The translations under genes were made by a program, and so were the position numbers. A stretch of 64,000 nucleotides of DNA from Microbacterium sp. AG238. Lineage in GTDB: Bacteria; Actinomycetota; Actinomycetes; Actinomycetales; Microbacteriaceae. The notes beneath the pieces were generated by a model. The model had not been told where the DNA came from. It worked only from the letters and a program-made list of their open reading frames with translations, and searched no databases. Position 1 is the stretch's first letter; every line of letters begins with the position of its first letter. Shown here piece by piece: positions 54,716-64,000 of this stretch. The stretch lies in contig NZ_RAQC01000002.1 in the NCBI RefSeq assembly GCF_003610405.1, positions 310,001 to 374,000 on the forward strand, written 5' to 3'.

Positions 54716-56356
54716 ATGGCAGAACTGTCCATCAGCCCGGATGTCATCCGTGACGCGCTGAAAGACTTCGTCGCCGCGTACGAGCCCACCGGGGCCGCCG
54801 CGACCGAGGTCGGCACCGTCGTCGACGCGGCCGACGGCATCGCCCACGTCGAGGGTCTGCCCGGCGTCATGGCGAACGAGCTCGTCCGTTTCGAGAACGG
54901 AATCGAGGGCCTCGCGCAGAACCTCGACGAGCACGAGATCGGTGTCGTCGTCCTCGGCGACTTCGCCGGGATCCAGGCGGGCCAGAAGGTCACGCGAACC
55001 GGCGAGGTGCTCTCGGTCGGTGTCGGCGAGGGTTACCTCGGCCGCGTCGTCGACCCGCTCGGCAACCCGATCGACGGCCTCGGCGAGATCGCCACGACCG
55101 GCCGACGCGCCCTCGAGCTGCAGGCGCCCGGCGTCATGCAGCGCAAGTCGGTCCACGAGCCGATGCAGACCGGTATCAAGGCCATCGACGCCATGATCCC
55201 CGTCGGCCGCGGTCAGCGTCAGCTGATCATCGGCGACCGCCAGACCGGTAAGACGGCCATCGCGATCGACACGATCATCAACCAGAAGGCCAACTGGGAG
55301 TCGGGCGACGTCAACAAGCAGGTTCGCTGCATCTACGTCGCCATCGGCCAGAAGGGCTCGACCATCGCTTCGGTGAAGGGCGCGCTCGAGGACGCCGGTG
55401 CCATGGAGTACACGACGATCGTCGCGGCTCCGGCATCCGACCCCGCCGGCTTCAAGTACCTCGCCCCCTACACGGGCTCGGCCATCGGCCAGCACTGGAT
55501 GTACGAGGGCAAGCACGTCCTGATCATCTTCGACGACCTGTCGAAGCAGGCCGAGGCCTACCGTGCCGTGTCGCTGCTGCTGCGTCGTCCGCCGGGCCGC
55601 GAGGCATACCCCGGTGACGTCTTCTACCTGCACTCGCGCCTGCTCGAGCGTTGCGCGAAGCTCTCCGACGAGCTGGGCGCGGGCTCGATGACGGGTCTGC
55701 CGATCATCGAGACCAAGGCCAACGACGTCTCGGCCTACATCCCGACCAACGTGATCTCGATCACCGACGGCCAGATCTTCCTGCAGTCCGACCTGTTCAA
55801 CGCCAACCAGCGTCCCGCGGTCGACGTGGGTATCTCGGTGTCGCGTGTCGGTGGTGACGCTCAGGTGAAGTCGATCAAGAAGGTCTCGGGAACGCTGAAG
55901 CTCGAGCTCGCGCAGTACCGCTCGCTCGAGGCGTTCGCGATGTTCGCGTCCGACCTCGACGCCGCGTCGCGCCGTCAGCTGGCGCGTGGTGCGCGTCTGA
56001 CCGAGCTGCTCAAGCAGCCGCAGTACTCGCCGTACCCGGTCGAGGAGCAGGTCGTCTCGATCTGGGCGGGGACCAACGGCAAGCTCGACACGATCGAGGT
56101 CGAGGACGTCCTCACCTTCGAGCGCGAGCTGCTCGACTACCTCAAGCGCAACACGTCGATCCTCGACACGCTGCGCGAGACCAATGTGCTGGGCGACGAC
56201 ACCGTCGCCGAGCTCGAGAAGGTCGTCGACGAGTTCGTGCTCGAGTTCCAGGGCGGAAAGGGCCAGGCCATCAACAGGCCGGGCCACGAGGAGACCGCTG
56301 CCGCCGAGGCCGATGACGTGAACCAGGAGCAGATCGTCAAGGGCCGCCGCGGCTGA
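54716..56356 (+). CDS. atpA: ATP synthase F1 subunit alpha
   Basis: The 546-residue subunit has the N-terminal barrel, the P-loop GDRQTGKTA (about 173), and the arginine finger segment [11 protein letters not shown] tail of about 35 residues beyond the usual end ([15 protein letters not shown]...[10 protein letters not shown]) is present, in line with actinobacterial alpha subunits. ACCGAAGGAACACC precedes the ATG. A palindrome (54673-54686, CCGGAT/ATCCGG) lies in the gap after atpH. Confidence 0.97.
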   Translation: MAELSISPDVIRDALKDFVAAYEPTGAAATEVGTVVDAADGIAHVEGLPGVMANELVRFENGIEGLAQNLDEHEIGVVVLGDFAGIQAGQKVTRTGEVLSVGVGEGYLGRVVDPLGNPIDGLGEIATTGRRALELQAPGVMQRKSVHEPMQTGIKAIDAMIPVGRGQRQLIIGDRQTGKTAIAIDTIINQKANWESGDVNKQVRCIYVAIGQKGSTIASVKGALEDAGAMEYTTIVAAPASDPAGFKYLAPYTGSAIGQHWMYEGKHVLIIFDDLSKQAEAYRAVSLLLRRPPGREAYPGDVFYLHSRLLERCAKLSDELGAGSMTGLPIIETKANDVSAYIPTNVISITDGQIFLQSDLFNANQRPAVDVGISVSRVGGDAQVKSIKKVSGTLKLELAQYRSLEAFAMFASDLDAASRRQLARGARLTELLKQPQYSPYPVEEQVVSIWAGTNGKLDTIEVEDVLTFERELLDYLKRNTSILDTLRETNVLGDDTVAELEKVVDEFVLEFQGGKGQAINRPGHEETAAAEADDVNQEQIVKGRRG

Positions 56357-56374
56357 CGCGGAGGACGACACACT

Positions 56375-57277
56375 ATGGGCGCACAACTCCGGGTCTACAA
56401 GCAGAAGATCAGTTCTGCTCAGACGACCAAGAAGATCACGAAGGCGATGGAGCTCATCGCGGCTTCGCGCATTCAGAAGGCGATGGGGCGCGTCCGCGCA
56501 TCCTCTCCCTTCGCGCGGGCCGTGACGCGTGCCGTCTCCGCGGTGGCGACCCACTCCGACGTCGAGCACCCGCTGACGACCGAGCGCGAGACCATCCGTC
56601 GCTCGGCGGTCGTCATCTTCGCCTCCGACCGCGGCCTCGCGGGCGCGTTCAACTCGCAGATCCTCCGCGAGGGTCTCGAGCTGGCCGAGCTGCTGCGGTC
56701 GCAGGGCAAGGAAGTGGACTACTACCTCATCGGCCGCAAGGCCGTCGGGTACTTCCAGTTCCGTCGGATGCGGGCTGCGGGCGAGTGGACGGGCGACACC
56801 GACACACCGCACTTCAGCACCGCTGAGCAGGTCGCCGGGGCCCTCCTCGACGCCTACGCTCAGGGCGGCGAAGACGGCGGAGTCGACGAGATCCACCTCG
56901 TGTACAACCGCTTCATCAGCATGATGACGCAGACGCCTGAAGCAGTGCGTCTGCTGCCGCTCGAGGTCGTCGAGGCCGACGCTGCGACAGCGGACCAGGC
57001 TCCGGTCTACCCGCTGTACGAGTTCGAGCCCGATCCCGAGACGGTGCTCGATGCGCTGCTTCCGGTCTACGTCCAGAGCCGCGTGTTCAACGCGCTGCTC
57101 CAGTCGTCCGCCGCGAAGCACGCCGCGACGCAGAAGGCGATGAAGTCGGCGAGCGACAACGCCGACAAGCTCATCACCGATTACACCCGCCTGCGCAACA
57201 ACGCTCGCCAGGCCGAGATCACTCAGCAGATCGCCGAGATCGTCGGCGGCGCCGACGCTCTGGCGTCGGGCAAGTAA
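56375..57277 (+). CDS. atpG: ATP synthase F1 subunit gamma
   Basis: The 300-residue central-stalk rotor protein has the paired coiled-coil ends ([35 protein letters not shown] and [27 protein letters not shown]) and the [10 protein letters not shown] motif of the middle domain. GGAGGA precedes the ATG. Confidence 0.96.
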   Translation: MGAQLRVYKQKISSAQTTKKITKAMELIAASRIQKAMGRVRASSPFARAVTRAVSAVATHSDVEHPLTTERETIRRSAVVIFASDRGLAGAFNSQILREGLELAELLRSQGKEVDYYLIGRKAVGYFQFRRMRAAGEWTGDTDTPHFSTAEQVAGALLDAYAQGGEDGGVDEIHLVYNRFISMMTQTPEAVRLLPLEVVEADAATADQAPVYPLYEFEPDPETVLDALLPVYVQSRVFNALLQSSAAKHAATQKAMKSASDNADKLITDYTRLRNNARQAEITQQIAEIVGGADALASGK

Positions 57278-58744
<1,467 letters not shown>

Positions 58745-58745
58745 C

Positions 58746-59003
58746 ATGGCTCTGACGGTCACGCTCGTCTCCGCCGAGGCGGAGGTCTGGTCGGGTGAGG
58801 CATCCCTCGTCGTGGCCAAGACCGTCGAGGGCGAGATCGGCTTCATGGCGGGTCACGAGCCGGTGCTCGCGATCCTCGCCGAGGGCCAGGTGCGCATCAC
58901 GCAGCCTGGCGGCGAGAAGATCGTCGCCAACGCGCAGGACGGCTTCCTGTCGATGGAGGGCGACGAGCTCACCATCGTGGCCGGGAACGCCGCTCTGGCC
59001 TGA
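58746..59003 (+). CDS. atpC: ATP synthase F1 subunit epsilon, short form
   Basis: The 85-residue subunit contains only the beta-sandwich domain (LTVTLVSAEAEVWSGEASLVVAKTVEGEIGFMAGHEPVLAILAEGQVRI...). The C-terminal helical hairpin of the usual 120-140-residue protein, which brakes ATP hydrolysis in other bacteria, is absent. The frame is not broken: a natural stop and a strong terminator follow, so the short form looks native. Confidence 0.93.
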   Translation: MALTVTLVSAEAEVWSGEASLVVAKTVEGEIGFMAGHEPVLAILAEGQVRITQPGGEKIVANAQDGFLSMEGDELTIVAGNAALA

Positions 59004-59018
59004 CCTGTACCGCGTCTA

Positions 59019-59052
59019 CGAGAGACCGCACCCTCCGGGGTGCGGTCTCTCG
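59019..59052 (+). terminator. Terminator of the atp operon
   Basis: A perfect 14-bp stem (59019-59032 with 59039-59052) with a 6-base loop, directly after atpC. Confidence 0.88.
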
Positions 59053-59072
59053 CGTGTGAAGGGAGACTCCGG

Positions 59073-59825
59073 ATGCTGGTGCTGCTACCGCCCTCCGAGA
59101 CCAAGCGTGCCGGCGGCACAGGCGGGCCGCTCGTCATGGACGAGCTCGCGCTTCCGCAGCTCGCACCCCAGCGGCGCGCAGCCGTCGACGCGCTGGTCGA
59201 GCTGTCGCGCGATCCGGATGCCGCGGCGCGGGTGCTGAAGCTCGGTGCCCGCCAGCTGGGCGAGATCGCCGTGAACGCCGGGCTGAAGACCGCTCCGACG
59301 ATGCCTGCGGTCGACCGCTACACCGGCGTGCTGTTCGACGCCCTGGACTCGGCGAGCCTCGGCCCCGCGGCGCGCGCCTGGCTCGGCGAGCATGTGCTCA
59401 TTCAGTCGGCGCCGTTCGGGCCGGTCGCCGCGCTCGACCCGATTCCGGCCTATCGTCTCGCGGCCGGAACAGCGCTTCCCGGCATCCCGCCGCTCCGCCG
59501 TCACTGGGCTGCGGCCGGCTCCGCGGCCCTGGGCGAGCTGAACGCGTCGTTCGTGCTCGATCTGCGCTCGGACGCCTACGTCGCGCTCGCTCCCGTGCCC
59601 GCGGAGGTGCCGTCGGCCTTCGTTCGCGTCGTCTCGGCGGGTGCCGACGGTACTGTGCGCGCCCTGAACCATTTCAACAAGCACGCCAAGGGCGAGTTCA
59701 CTCGCGCTCTCGCGTTGTCCTCCGCTGTGGTGGGGTCACAGGTCGATCTCATCGCCTGGGCAGACGTGAACGGATGGGCGCTGCGAGAGGCGGCAGGATC
59801 CGCCGAGCTCGAACTCGTCGTCTGA
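59073..59825 (+). CDS. yaaA: Peroxide stress protein YaaA (DUF328 family)
   Basis: The 250-residue protein begins MLVLLPPSETKRAGG and has AYRLAAGTALPG, VLDLRSDAYVAL, and the FNKHAKGEFTRAL segment of YaaA, which lowers free iron and oxidative DNA damage in E. coli. GGGAG precedes the ATG. It starts right after the atp terminator, so it has its own promoter. Confidence 0.92.
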   Translation: MLVLLPPSETKRAGGTGGPLVMDELALPQLAPQRRAAVDALVELSRDPDAAARVLKLGARQLGEIAVNAGLKTAPTMPAVDRYTGVLFDALDSASLGPAARAWLGEHVLIQSAPFGPVAALDPIPAYRLAAGTALPGIPPLRRHWAAAGSAALGELNASFVLDLRSDAYVALAPVPAEVPSAFVRVVSAGADGTVRALNHFNKHAKGEFTRALALSSAVVGSQVDLIAWADVNGWALREAAGSAELELVV

Positions 59826-59934
59826 TCGGTATCGTGCCCCCGTCAAAGACCACGCGGGGGCGCGTGTTTCGCTAGCATGAGCGGCGACCGATGACGCGAG
59901 CGCGTCGTCCAGGTCACGACTGAGGAGGTCGTTC

Positions 59935-60666
59935 ATGCCGGGTTACTACGACGACGGTGCGGGGGCGGGGGCTCTCTTCGCGCTCGTCCTGCTGCTCCTT
60001 CCCATCTTCCTGATCCTTCTGCTCGCGGGCTACATCATCAGCTCGTTCTTCTACATGAAGATCTTCGAAAAGGCCGGCGTGCAGGGCAAATGGCGCGCTT
60101 GGGTGCCGTTCTACCGCGAGATGGTCTTCGCGAAGCTCGGCGACCTCTCGCCCTGGGTCATGCTGGGCGCGATCATCGCGACAGGCGTGCTGAGCAACAT
60201 CCCGGCCATCGGCTTCATCTTCGGATACCTCGCCCTCGTCGCCCTGGCTCTCGCGAGCGTCCGCGTCGGGCAGAAGCTCGGCAAGGACTGGCCGCTCGTC
60301 CTGCTCTACATCATCCCCGGCCTCGGCTCGCTGATCTGGCTGGGCATCGCAGCCTTCTCGAGCTCGCCCTGGAACCCGAACATCCAGCCGTCGCCGTGGC
60401 GTACCTCGTTCCTGCGCGACACGACGGTCTGGCAGGGCATCCCCGTGCAGCCCGACGGGGGAGCCGCGCCCGCTGCGGGCGCCTACGGAGCCGCAGGAGC
60501 CGGTTACGCTCCTCCCGCTGCGTCCAGCGCTCCGCCGGCCGGTTCCTACCCGCCTCCCGCAGCGCCGCCGGCGCCCCCGGCAGGTGCCTACCCGCCCCCG
60601 GCCGCGCAGCCGCCGGTCACGCCGCCGACGACCGAGCCCCCCGCTCCGGACGCGCCGCGGCAGTGA
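59935..60666 (+). CDS. DUF5684 membrane protein with Pro-rich tail
   Basis: The 243-residue protein has five hydrophobic segments (about 14-38, 67-87, 90-105, 117-139 and nearby), with MKIFEKAGVQGKWRAWVPFYREMVFAKLGD between the first two, the signature of DUF5684. The C-terminal third is a disordered Ala/Pro/Gly/Tyr tail with repeated YPPPAAP units. Members are sometimes called large exoprotein or signal peptidase I-like, neither of which is supported here. GAGGAGG precedes the ATG. Confidence 0.82.
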   Translation: MPGYYDDGAGAGALFALVLLLLPIFLILLLAGYIISSFFYMKIFEKAGVQGKWRAWVPFYREMVFAKLGDLSPWVMLGAIIATGVLSNIPAIGFIFGYLALVALALASVRVGQKLGKDWPLVLLYIIPGLGSLIWLGIAAFSSSPWNPNIQPSPWRTSFLRDTTVWQGIPVQPDGGAAPAAGAYGAAGAGYAPPAASSAPPAGSYPPPAAPPAPPAGAYPPPAAQPPVTPPTTEPPAPDAPRQ

Positions 60667-60671
60667 GCACC

Positions 60672-60705
60672 CGAGGAGCCCTCGTCGAAAGACGGGGGCT
60701 CCTCG
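60672..60705 (+). terminator. Terminator after the DUF5684 gene
   Basis: A 15-bp stem with one mismatch (60672-60686 with 60691-60705) and a GAAA tetraloop, directly after the stop. Confidence 0.85.
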
Positions 60706-60751
60706 TCGTCTCGCGCGCCGAGATCGCGCACGGGGGGTCTAGCGTGGAGGG

Positions 60752-61735
60752 ATGGACGACGCAGTGCAGACCCGCCGACTCGGATCCTCCGGCCTCCTCG
60801 TCTCGGCCGTCGGGCTGGGATGCAACAACTTCGGTCGACGCGGGACGCCCACGCAGACGTTGGACGGAACAGTCGAGGTGCTCGACGCGGCCCTCGACGC
60901 CGGCATCACCTTCTTCGACACCGCCGACATCTACGGCGGCGAGCCCGGTCTCTCCGAGACGCTGATGGGCGAGGCCCTGCGGGGGCGTCGGGATCGCGTC
61001 GTCGTGGCGACGAAGTTCGGCCACAGCGCCGTCGACCTGGGGCTGCCTGGCGCCAAGGGATCGCGCGTGTACGTCCGCCGTGCGGTGGAGGCGTCGCTCG
61101 AACGCCTCCAGACGGACTGGATCGACCTCTATCAGTTGCACACCCCCGACCCCGAGACGCCGATCGAAGAGACGCTCGATGCGCTGTCGGAGCTCGTCCG
61201 CGAGGGCAAGGTCCGCTACATCGGGCACTCCAATTTCGCGGGGTGGCAGGTCGCTGAGGCCGAGGCCGTCGCGCACGCCCGCGGGGATGTGCCGTTCATC
61301 TCGGCCCAGAACCACTACAGCCTGCTCGCCCGCGCCGCCGAGCGCGAGGTGCTCCCGGCCGTCCGGCATTTCGGGCGGGGCTTTCTGCCGTACTTCCCGC
61401 TGCACAACGGTCTGCTGACCGGAAAGTTCACGCGCGACCACATCCCGGCCGACTCACGGGTCGCGCGGGAGCGGCGTCACCTGTGGGAGAACGCACCGTG
61501 GGATGCGATCGACGCCTACCGGTCGTTCTGCGACGAACGGGGTATCACGATGGTGCAGGCGACGTTCGGCTGGCTTCTGGCGCAGCCGGCGCTGAGCAGC
61601 GTGATCGCCGGGGCGACCTCGGCCGAGCAGGTACGCTCGAACGCTGCGGCGGCCTCGGCGTGGCATCCCAGCGTCGATGAGCTGGCCACCATCGACGCGC
61701 TCTTCCCGCTGCCGTCGGATCCCGCCGCCGGCTGA
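60752..61735 (+). CDS. Aldo/keto reductase
   Basis: The 327-residue NADPH-dependent oxidoreductase has the TIM-barrel tetrad: Asp and Tyr in FFDTADIYGG, Lys in VVATKFG, His in YQLHTPD, and the cofactor site SSVIAGATSAEQV. The group resembles AKR families acting on small aldehydes and sugars; the substrate is unknown. TAGCGT 6 bases before the ATG indicates a leaderless promoter. Confidence 0.92.
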   Translation: MDDAVQTRRLGSSGLLVSAVGLGCNNFGRRGTPTQTLDGTVEVLDAALDAGITFFDTADIYGGEPGLSETLMGEALRGRRDRVVVATKFGHSAVDLGLPGAKGSRVYVRRAVEASLERLQTDWIDLYQLHTPDPETPIEETLDALSELVREGKVRYIGHSNFAGWQVAEAEAVAHARGDVPFISAQNHYSLLARAAEREVLPAVRHFGRGFLPYFPLHNGLLTGKFTRDHIPADSRVARERRHLWENAPWDAIDAYRSFCDERGITMVQATFGWLLAQPALSSVIAGATSAEQVRSNAAAASAWHPSVDELATIDALFPLPSDPAAG

Positions 61736-61807
61736 CCAAATCCCGCTCCACGGGTGCGTCCACTAGAGTGTGACACGCCCATCCGTCGACGAAAGAAGAG
61801 TGACAGC

Positions 61808-62632
61808 GTGCCCGACCCCACGACCCAATCCCGGATCGTGGACGTCCCGTCCGGTGCGATCGAACTCCGGTGGGCCGCCGCGACCGACACCGGACGTCGT
61901 CGCGACAGCAACCAGGATGCCGTTCTCGCGCAGTATCCGCTGTTCATCGTCGCCGACGGCATGGGTGGGCATATCGGCGGTGAGATCGCCAGCGCGAGCG
62001 CCGTCGAACGCCTGCGCGGCGTCGCCGACCGCGGTGTGGTCACCCCCGAAGACATCGAAGAGGCGCTCGAACGCGCGGTCGGCGACATCGCCGATCACCC
62101 CGAGACGACCGACGATGGAACCGGCACGACCGTCACGGGCGTCTACCTCGACATCGTCGACGGCGAACCGCAGTGGACGACGCTCAACATCGGCGATTCC
62201 AGGGTTTATCTGCTGCGCGACCAGGCCATCGCCCAGGTCACGACCGACCACTCGGTGGTTCAGGAGCTCGTCGCGGCCGGACGGCTCAGCCCCGAAGAGG
62301 CGGAGCAGCACCCGTACGGCAACGTCATCACACGTGCGGTCGGTCCGAGCGATGGCGTGACCCCCGACTATGTGCGCCTCGACGTCGTGGACGGCGATCG
62401 TTTCGTCATCTGCAGCGACGGGCTGACGAAAGAGCTCACCGACTACGGCATCCTGCATTTTCTGCTCGAGAACGACGACCCCGCTGCGGCGGTGTCCGCC
62501 ATGATGACCGCCGCCCTCGAGAACGGCGGTCGCGACAACGTGACGATCATCGTGCTCGACGCGCACGTCGTGGGCGCCTCGGACGATTCGTCCGACGACT
62601 CCTCCGACGGCTCCTCCCCGAGCGCGGGCTGA
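61808..62632 (+). CDS. PP2C family serine/threonine phosphatase
   Basis: The 274-residue protein has the metal-binding motifs RDSNQDAVLA, VADGMGGHIGGE, TLNIGDSRVYLL, FVICSDGLTKEL and GGRDNVTIIVL, all with the Asp residues kept. It removes phosphate from Ser/Thr residues, presumably opposing a kinase encoded nearby beyond the window. The C-terminal tail is Ser/Asp-rich. GTG start; TAGAGT (61764-61769) is a possible -10. It is followed by an FtsK/EccC-type gene, a common pairing in actinobacterial type VII-like clusters. Confidence 0.92.
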   Translation: MPDPTTQSRIVDVPSGAIELRWAAATDTGRRRDSNQDAVLAQYPLFIVADGMGGHIGGEIASASAVERLRGVADRGVVTPEDIEEALERAVGDIADHPETTDDGTGTTVTGVYLDIVDGEPQWTTLNIGDSRVYLLRDQAIAQVTTDHSVVQELVAAGRLSPEEAEQHPYGNVITRAVGPSDGVTPDYVRLDVVDGDRFVICSDGLTKELTDYGILHFLLENDDPAAAVSAMMTAALENGGRDNVTIIVLDAHVVGASDDSSDDSSDGSSPSAG

Positions 62633-62699
62633 GTCCGGCCTTCCCGCATTCGCGGTGATCAGCCGCGCGCAGGGTGCGGGTGTCGCTTGACTCGCATAC

Positions 62700-64000
62700 G
62701 TGCATCCGACGGTCTCGCTCGACGCCCCCATCCGCTTCCCTTCACTGCGGCCCGATCCGCAGCGGCCTCCGTTCCCCGTGTGGGCGCTCGTCGTTCCGGC
62801 TGCGGGTGCCGTCATCCTCTGGCAGATCACCGGGTCGCCTACCGTGCTCTGGTTCGCCGCGTTGGGGCCCCTCGTCGCGGTCGCGACGCTCCTCGACGGG
62901 GCGCGGGTGGCCCGTCGAGAGAGGCGCCGGTCCGCGGCTCGCGCCGAGGCGGACCTCCGAGCGGCGCACGCGGAGCTCGACGAACGGCATGCGCTCGAGC
63001 GAGCGGATCGGTGGCGTGCGACGCCCGGTCTCGCCGGCCTTCTGGTCGCGCCGGATGACCTCTGGCGGCCGAGGCCGGGGCGCGAGGCGCTGGTCGTGGG
63101 ATCGGGTGATGCGCCGTCGCACACGGGTGTCGAGGGTGACGCGCCGCCGGACTTCCGACGGGCCGCCGCGACGGTTCGGCGGGCCCCGATCACCGTGCCG
63201 CTCGAGGTGGGAGTCGCCGTCGTCGGGTCCGTCGCTCCCGCGGCATCGATCGCGCGCGCTCTGGTGCTGCAGATCTGCCTCGTCCACGCGCCCGGCGAGG
63301 TCTCGGTCGTCGCCGCGACGGAGGAGTGGGCCCGTGACCTCCCGCACACCTCGACGCCCGGGGGATTGCGGCTCTGGTGGGGGACGGGTGCTCCGCCTCC
63401 CGACGCCGACATCGTGATCGTGTGCGCCGATTCCGCTGCTCCGTCGCCCCGGTGCGGGGCCGTCGTGCGGGTGACCGGCGTCGACGACGCAGTGCTCGGG
63501 TACGGTGGCTCGTCCACGACCATCCGCCCCGAATCGATCGGGCGCGAGCAGGCGGCGGCGACCGTCGCGCTGCTTCGGGAGCGCGCTGCGGCGGTGGCTG
63601 CGGACCACATGGCGAGTCTGACCTTCGATGAGCTGCCGACGCCGCGCGGTGCGGGACTCACCGCCGTCCTCGGCGCGGGCCGTGGCGAGCCGGTCGAGAT
63701 CGACCTCGTCGAGGACGGGCCGCACGCGGTCGTGGTGGGGGTCACCGGCAGTGGGAAGAGCGAGCTGCTCGTGACCTGGATCGCGGCGCTGGCGCGACGC
63801 CTTCCACCGGCACAGGTGAACTTCCTCCTCATCGACTTCAAGGGCGGCCGTGCGTTCGACGCTCTCTCGTGTCTGCCGCATGTGGCCGGTGTCGTGACCG
63901 ACCTCGATGAACGCAACGCGGTGCGCGCGATCGAGAGCCTCCGCGCCGAGGTCCGGCATCGCGAGCGGGTCCTCGCCGAGCTCGGGGCACGCGACATCGC
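62700..64000 (+). CDS. FtsK/SpoIIIE-type ATPase, EccC/EssC-like (partial, runs off the right edge)
   Basis: An open frame from GTG 62700 (in-frame TGA at 62688) continues to the window end without a stop, at least 433 residues. It shows two membrane segments (about 26-45 and 48-66), an Arg-rich helix, a long linker, then the P-loop GVTGSGKSELL (about 350-360) and LLIDFKGGRAFD, the FtsK/SpoIIIE signature. The two-segment N-terminus plus FtsK domain is the EccC/EssC layout of type VII secretion. No EsxA-like or FHA gene is visible within the window. The start is the first possible one; no good ribosome binding site precedes it. Confidence 0.82.
   Translation, partial: MHPTVSLDAPIRFPSLRPDPQRPPFPVWALVVPAAGAVILWQITGSPTVLWFAALGPLVAVATLLDGARVARRERRRSAARAEADLRAAHAELDERHALERADRWRATPGLAGLLVAPDDLWRPRPGREALVVGSGDAPSHTGVEGDAPPDFRRAAATVRRAPITVPLEVGVAVVGSVAPAASIARALVLQICLVHAPGEVSVVAATEEWARDLPHTSTPGGLRLWWGTGAPPPDADIVIVCADSAAPSPRCGAVVRVTGVDDAVLGYGGSSTTIRPESIGREQAAATVALLRERAAAVAADHMASLTFDELPTPRGAGLTAVLGAGRGEPVEIDLVEDGPHAVVVGVTGSGKSELLVTWIAALARRLPPAQVNFLLIDFKGGRAFDALSCLPHVAGVVTDLDERNAVRAIESLRAEVRHRERVLAELGARDI

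Noticed and set aside
61763-63997. A 744-codon open frame on the minus strand at the right end
   Set aside because: It is antisense to the PP2C gene and to the FtsK-type gene, both of which have clear catalytic motifs on the plus strand.

Overview
The window is GC-rich chromosomal DNA (third codon positions mostly G or C) from an actinobacterium, most likely family Microbacteriaceae and Microbacterium-like. Pointers are the DUF7882-type 'MGxLxYGN' protein, the DUF3097 and DUF5684 proteins, an iron box of the DtxR/IdeR type, an F-ATPase operon preceded by wecA and an AtpI-like gene, frequent GTG starts and many leaderless promoters. I see no insertion sequence, prophage, CRISPR array or rRNA. 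One tRNA gene (Arg-CCG) is present.

Left part (1-24 kb) is accessory or niche-related. A minus-strand operon encodes a peptide ABC importer (lipoprotein, two permeases, two ATPases, all 4-bp overlaps), followed by an M4 protealysin-like protease and its emfourin inhibitor. After an intergenic cluster of short repeats come hydrolases, an AhpD-like protein, a tyrosine phosphatase, an iron-regulated SIP-domain protein, an arginase-fold protein, a PspA/TPM membrane-stress pair, DUF3097, trmB and a CPBP-like membrane protein. Next is a pair of small multidrug-resistance-type genes under a guanidine-III riboswitch, which makes them guanidinium exporters. Small acidic proteins, stress enzymes, a Nei glycosylase, MarR and DUF7882 genes, a lipoprotein and a frameshifted M23/DUF5648 secreted protein follow.

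Middle part (24-38 kb) holds two TetR regulators, a tandem CNNM/CBS transporter pair behind a short upstream ORF with two mutually exclusive hairpins, a quinone reductase, the tRNA, a self-contained regulator/membrane-protein/acetyltransferase operon with an operator over its promoter, two secreted or anchored esterases, a Rid protein, a transglutaminase-like protein, argS and a DUF2993 protein.

Right part (38.9-64 kb) is core metabolism and information processing: lysA-hom-thrC-thrB (aspartate-family amino acids), rho, prfA, divergent cysK-cysE, prmC, a threonylcarbamoyladenylate synthase, wecA, atpI-like, atpBEFHAGDC, yaaA, a DUF5684 protein, an aldo/keto reductase, a PP2C phosphatase and the start of an FtsK/SpoIIIE (EccC-like) ATPase that leaves the window.

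The most interesting items are the guanidine-III riboswitch with its paired exporters, the possible attenuator ahead of the CNNM genes, the C6-tract frameshift in the M23/DUF5648 gene, the Rho factor with a long disordered N-terminus but no visible Rho_N domain, and the protease-inhibitor pair attached to a peptide importer.
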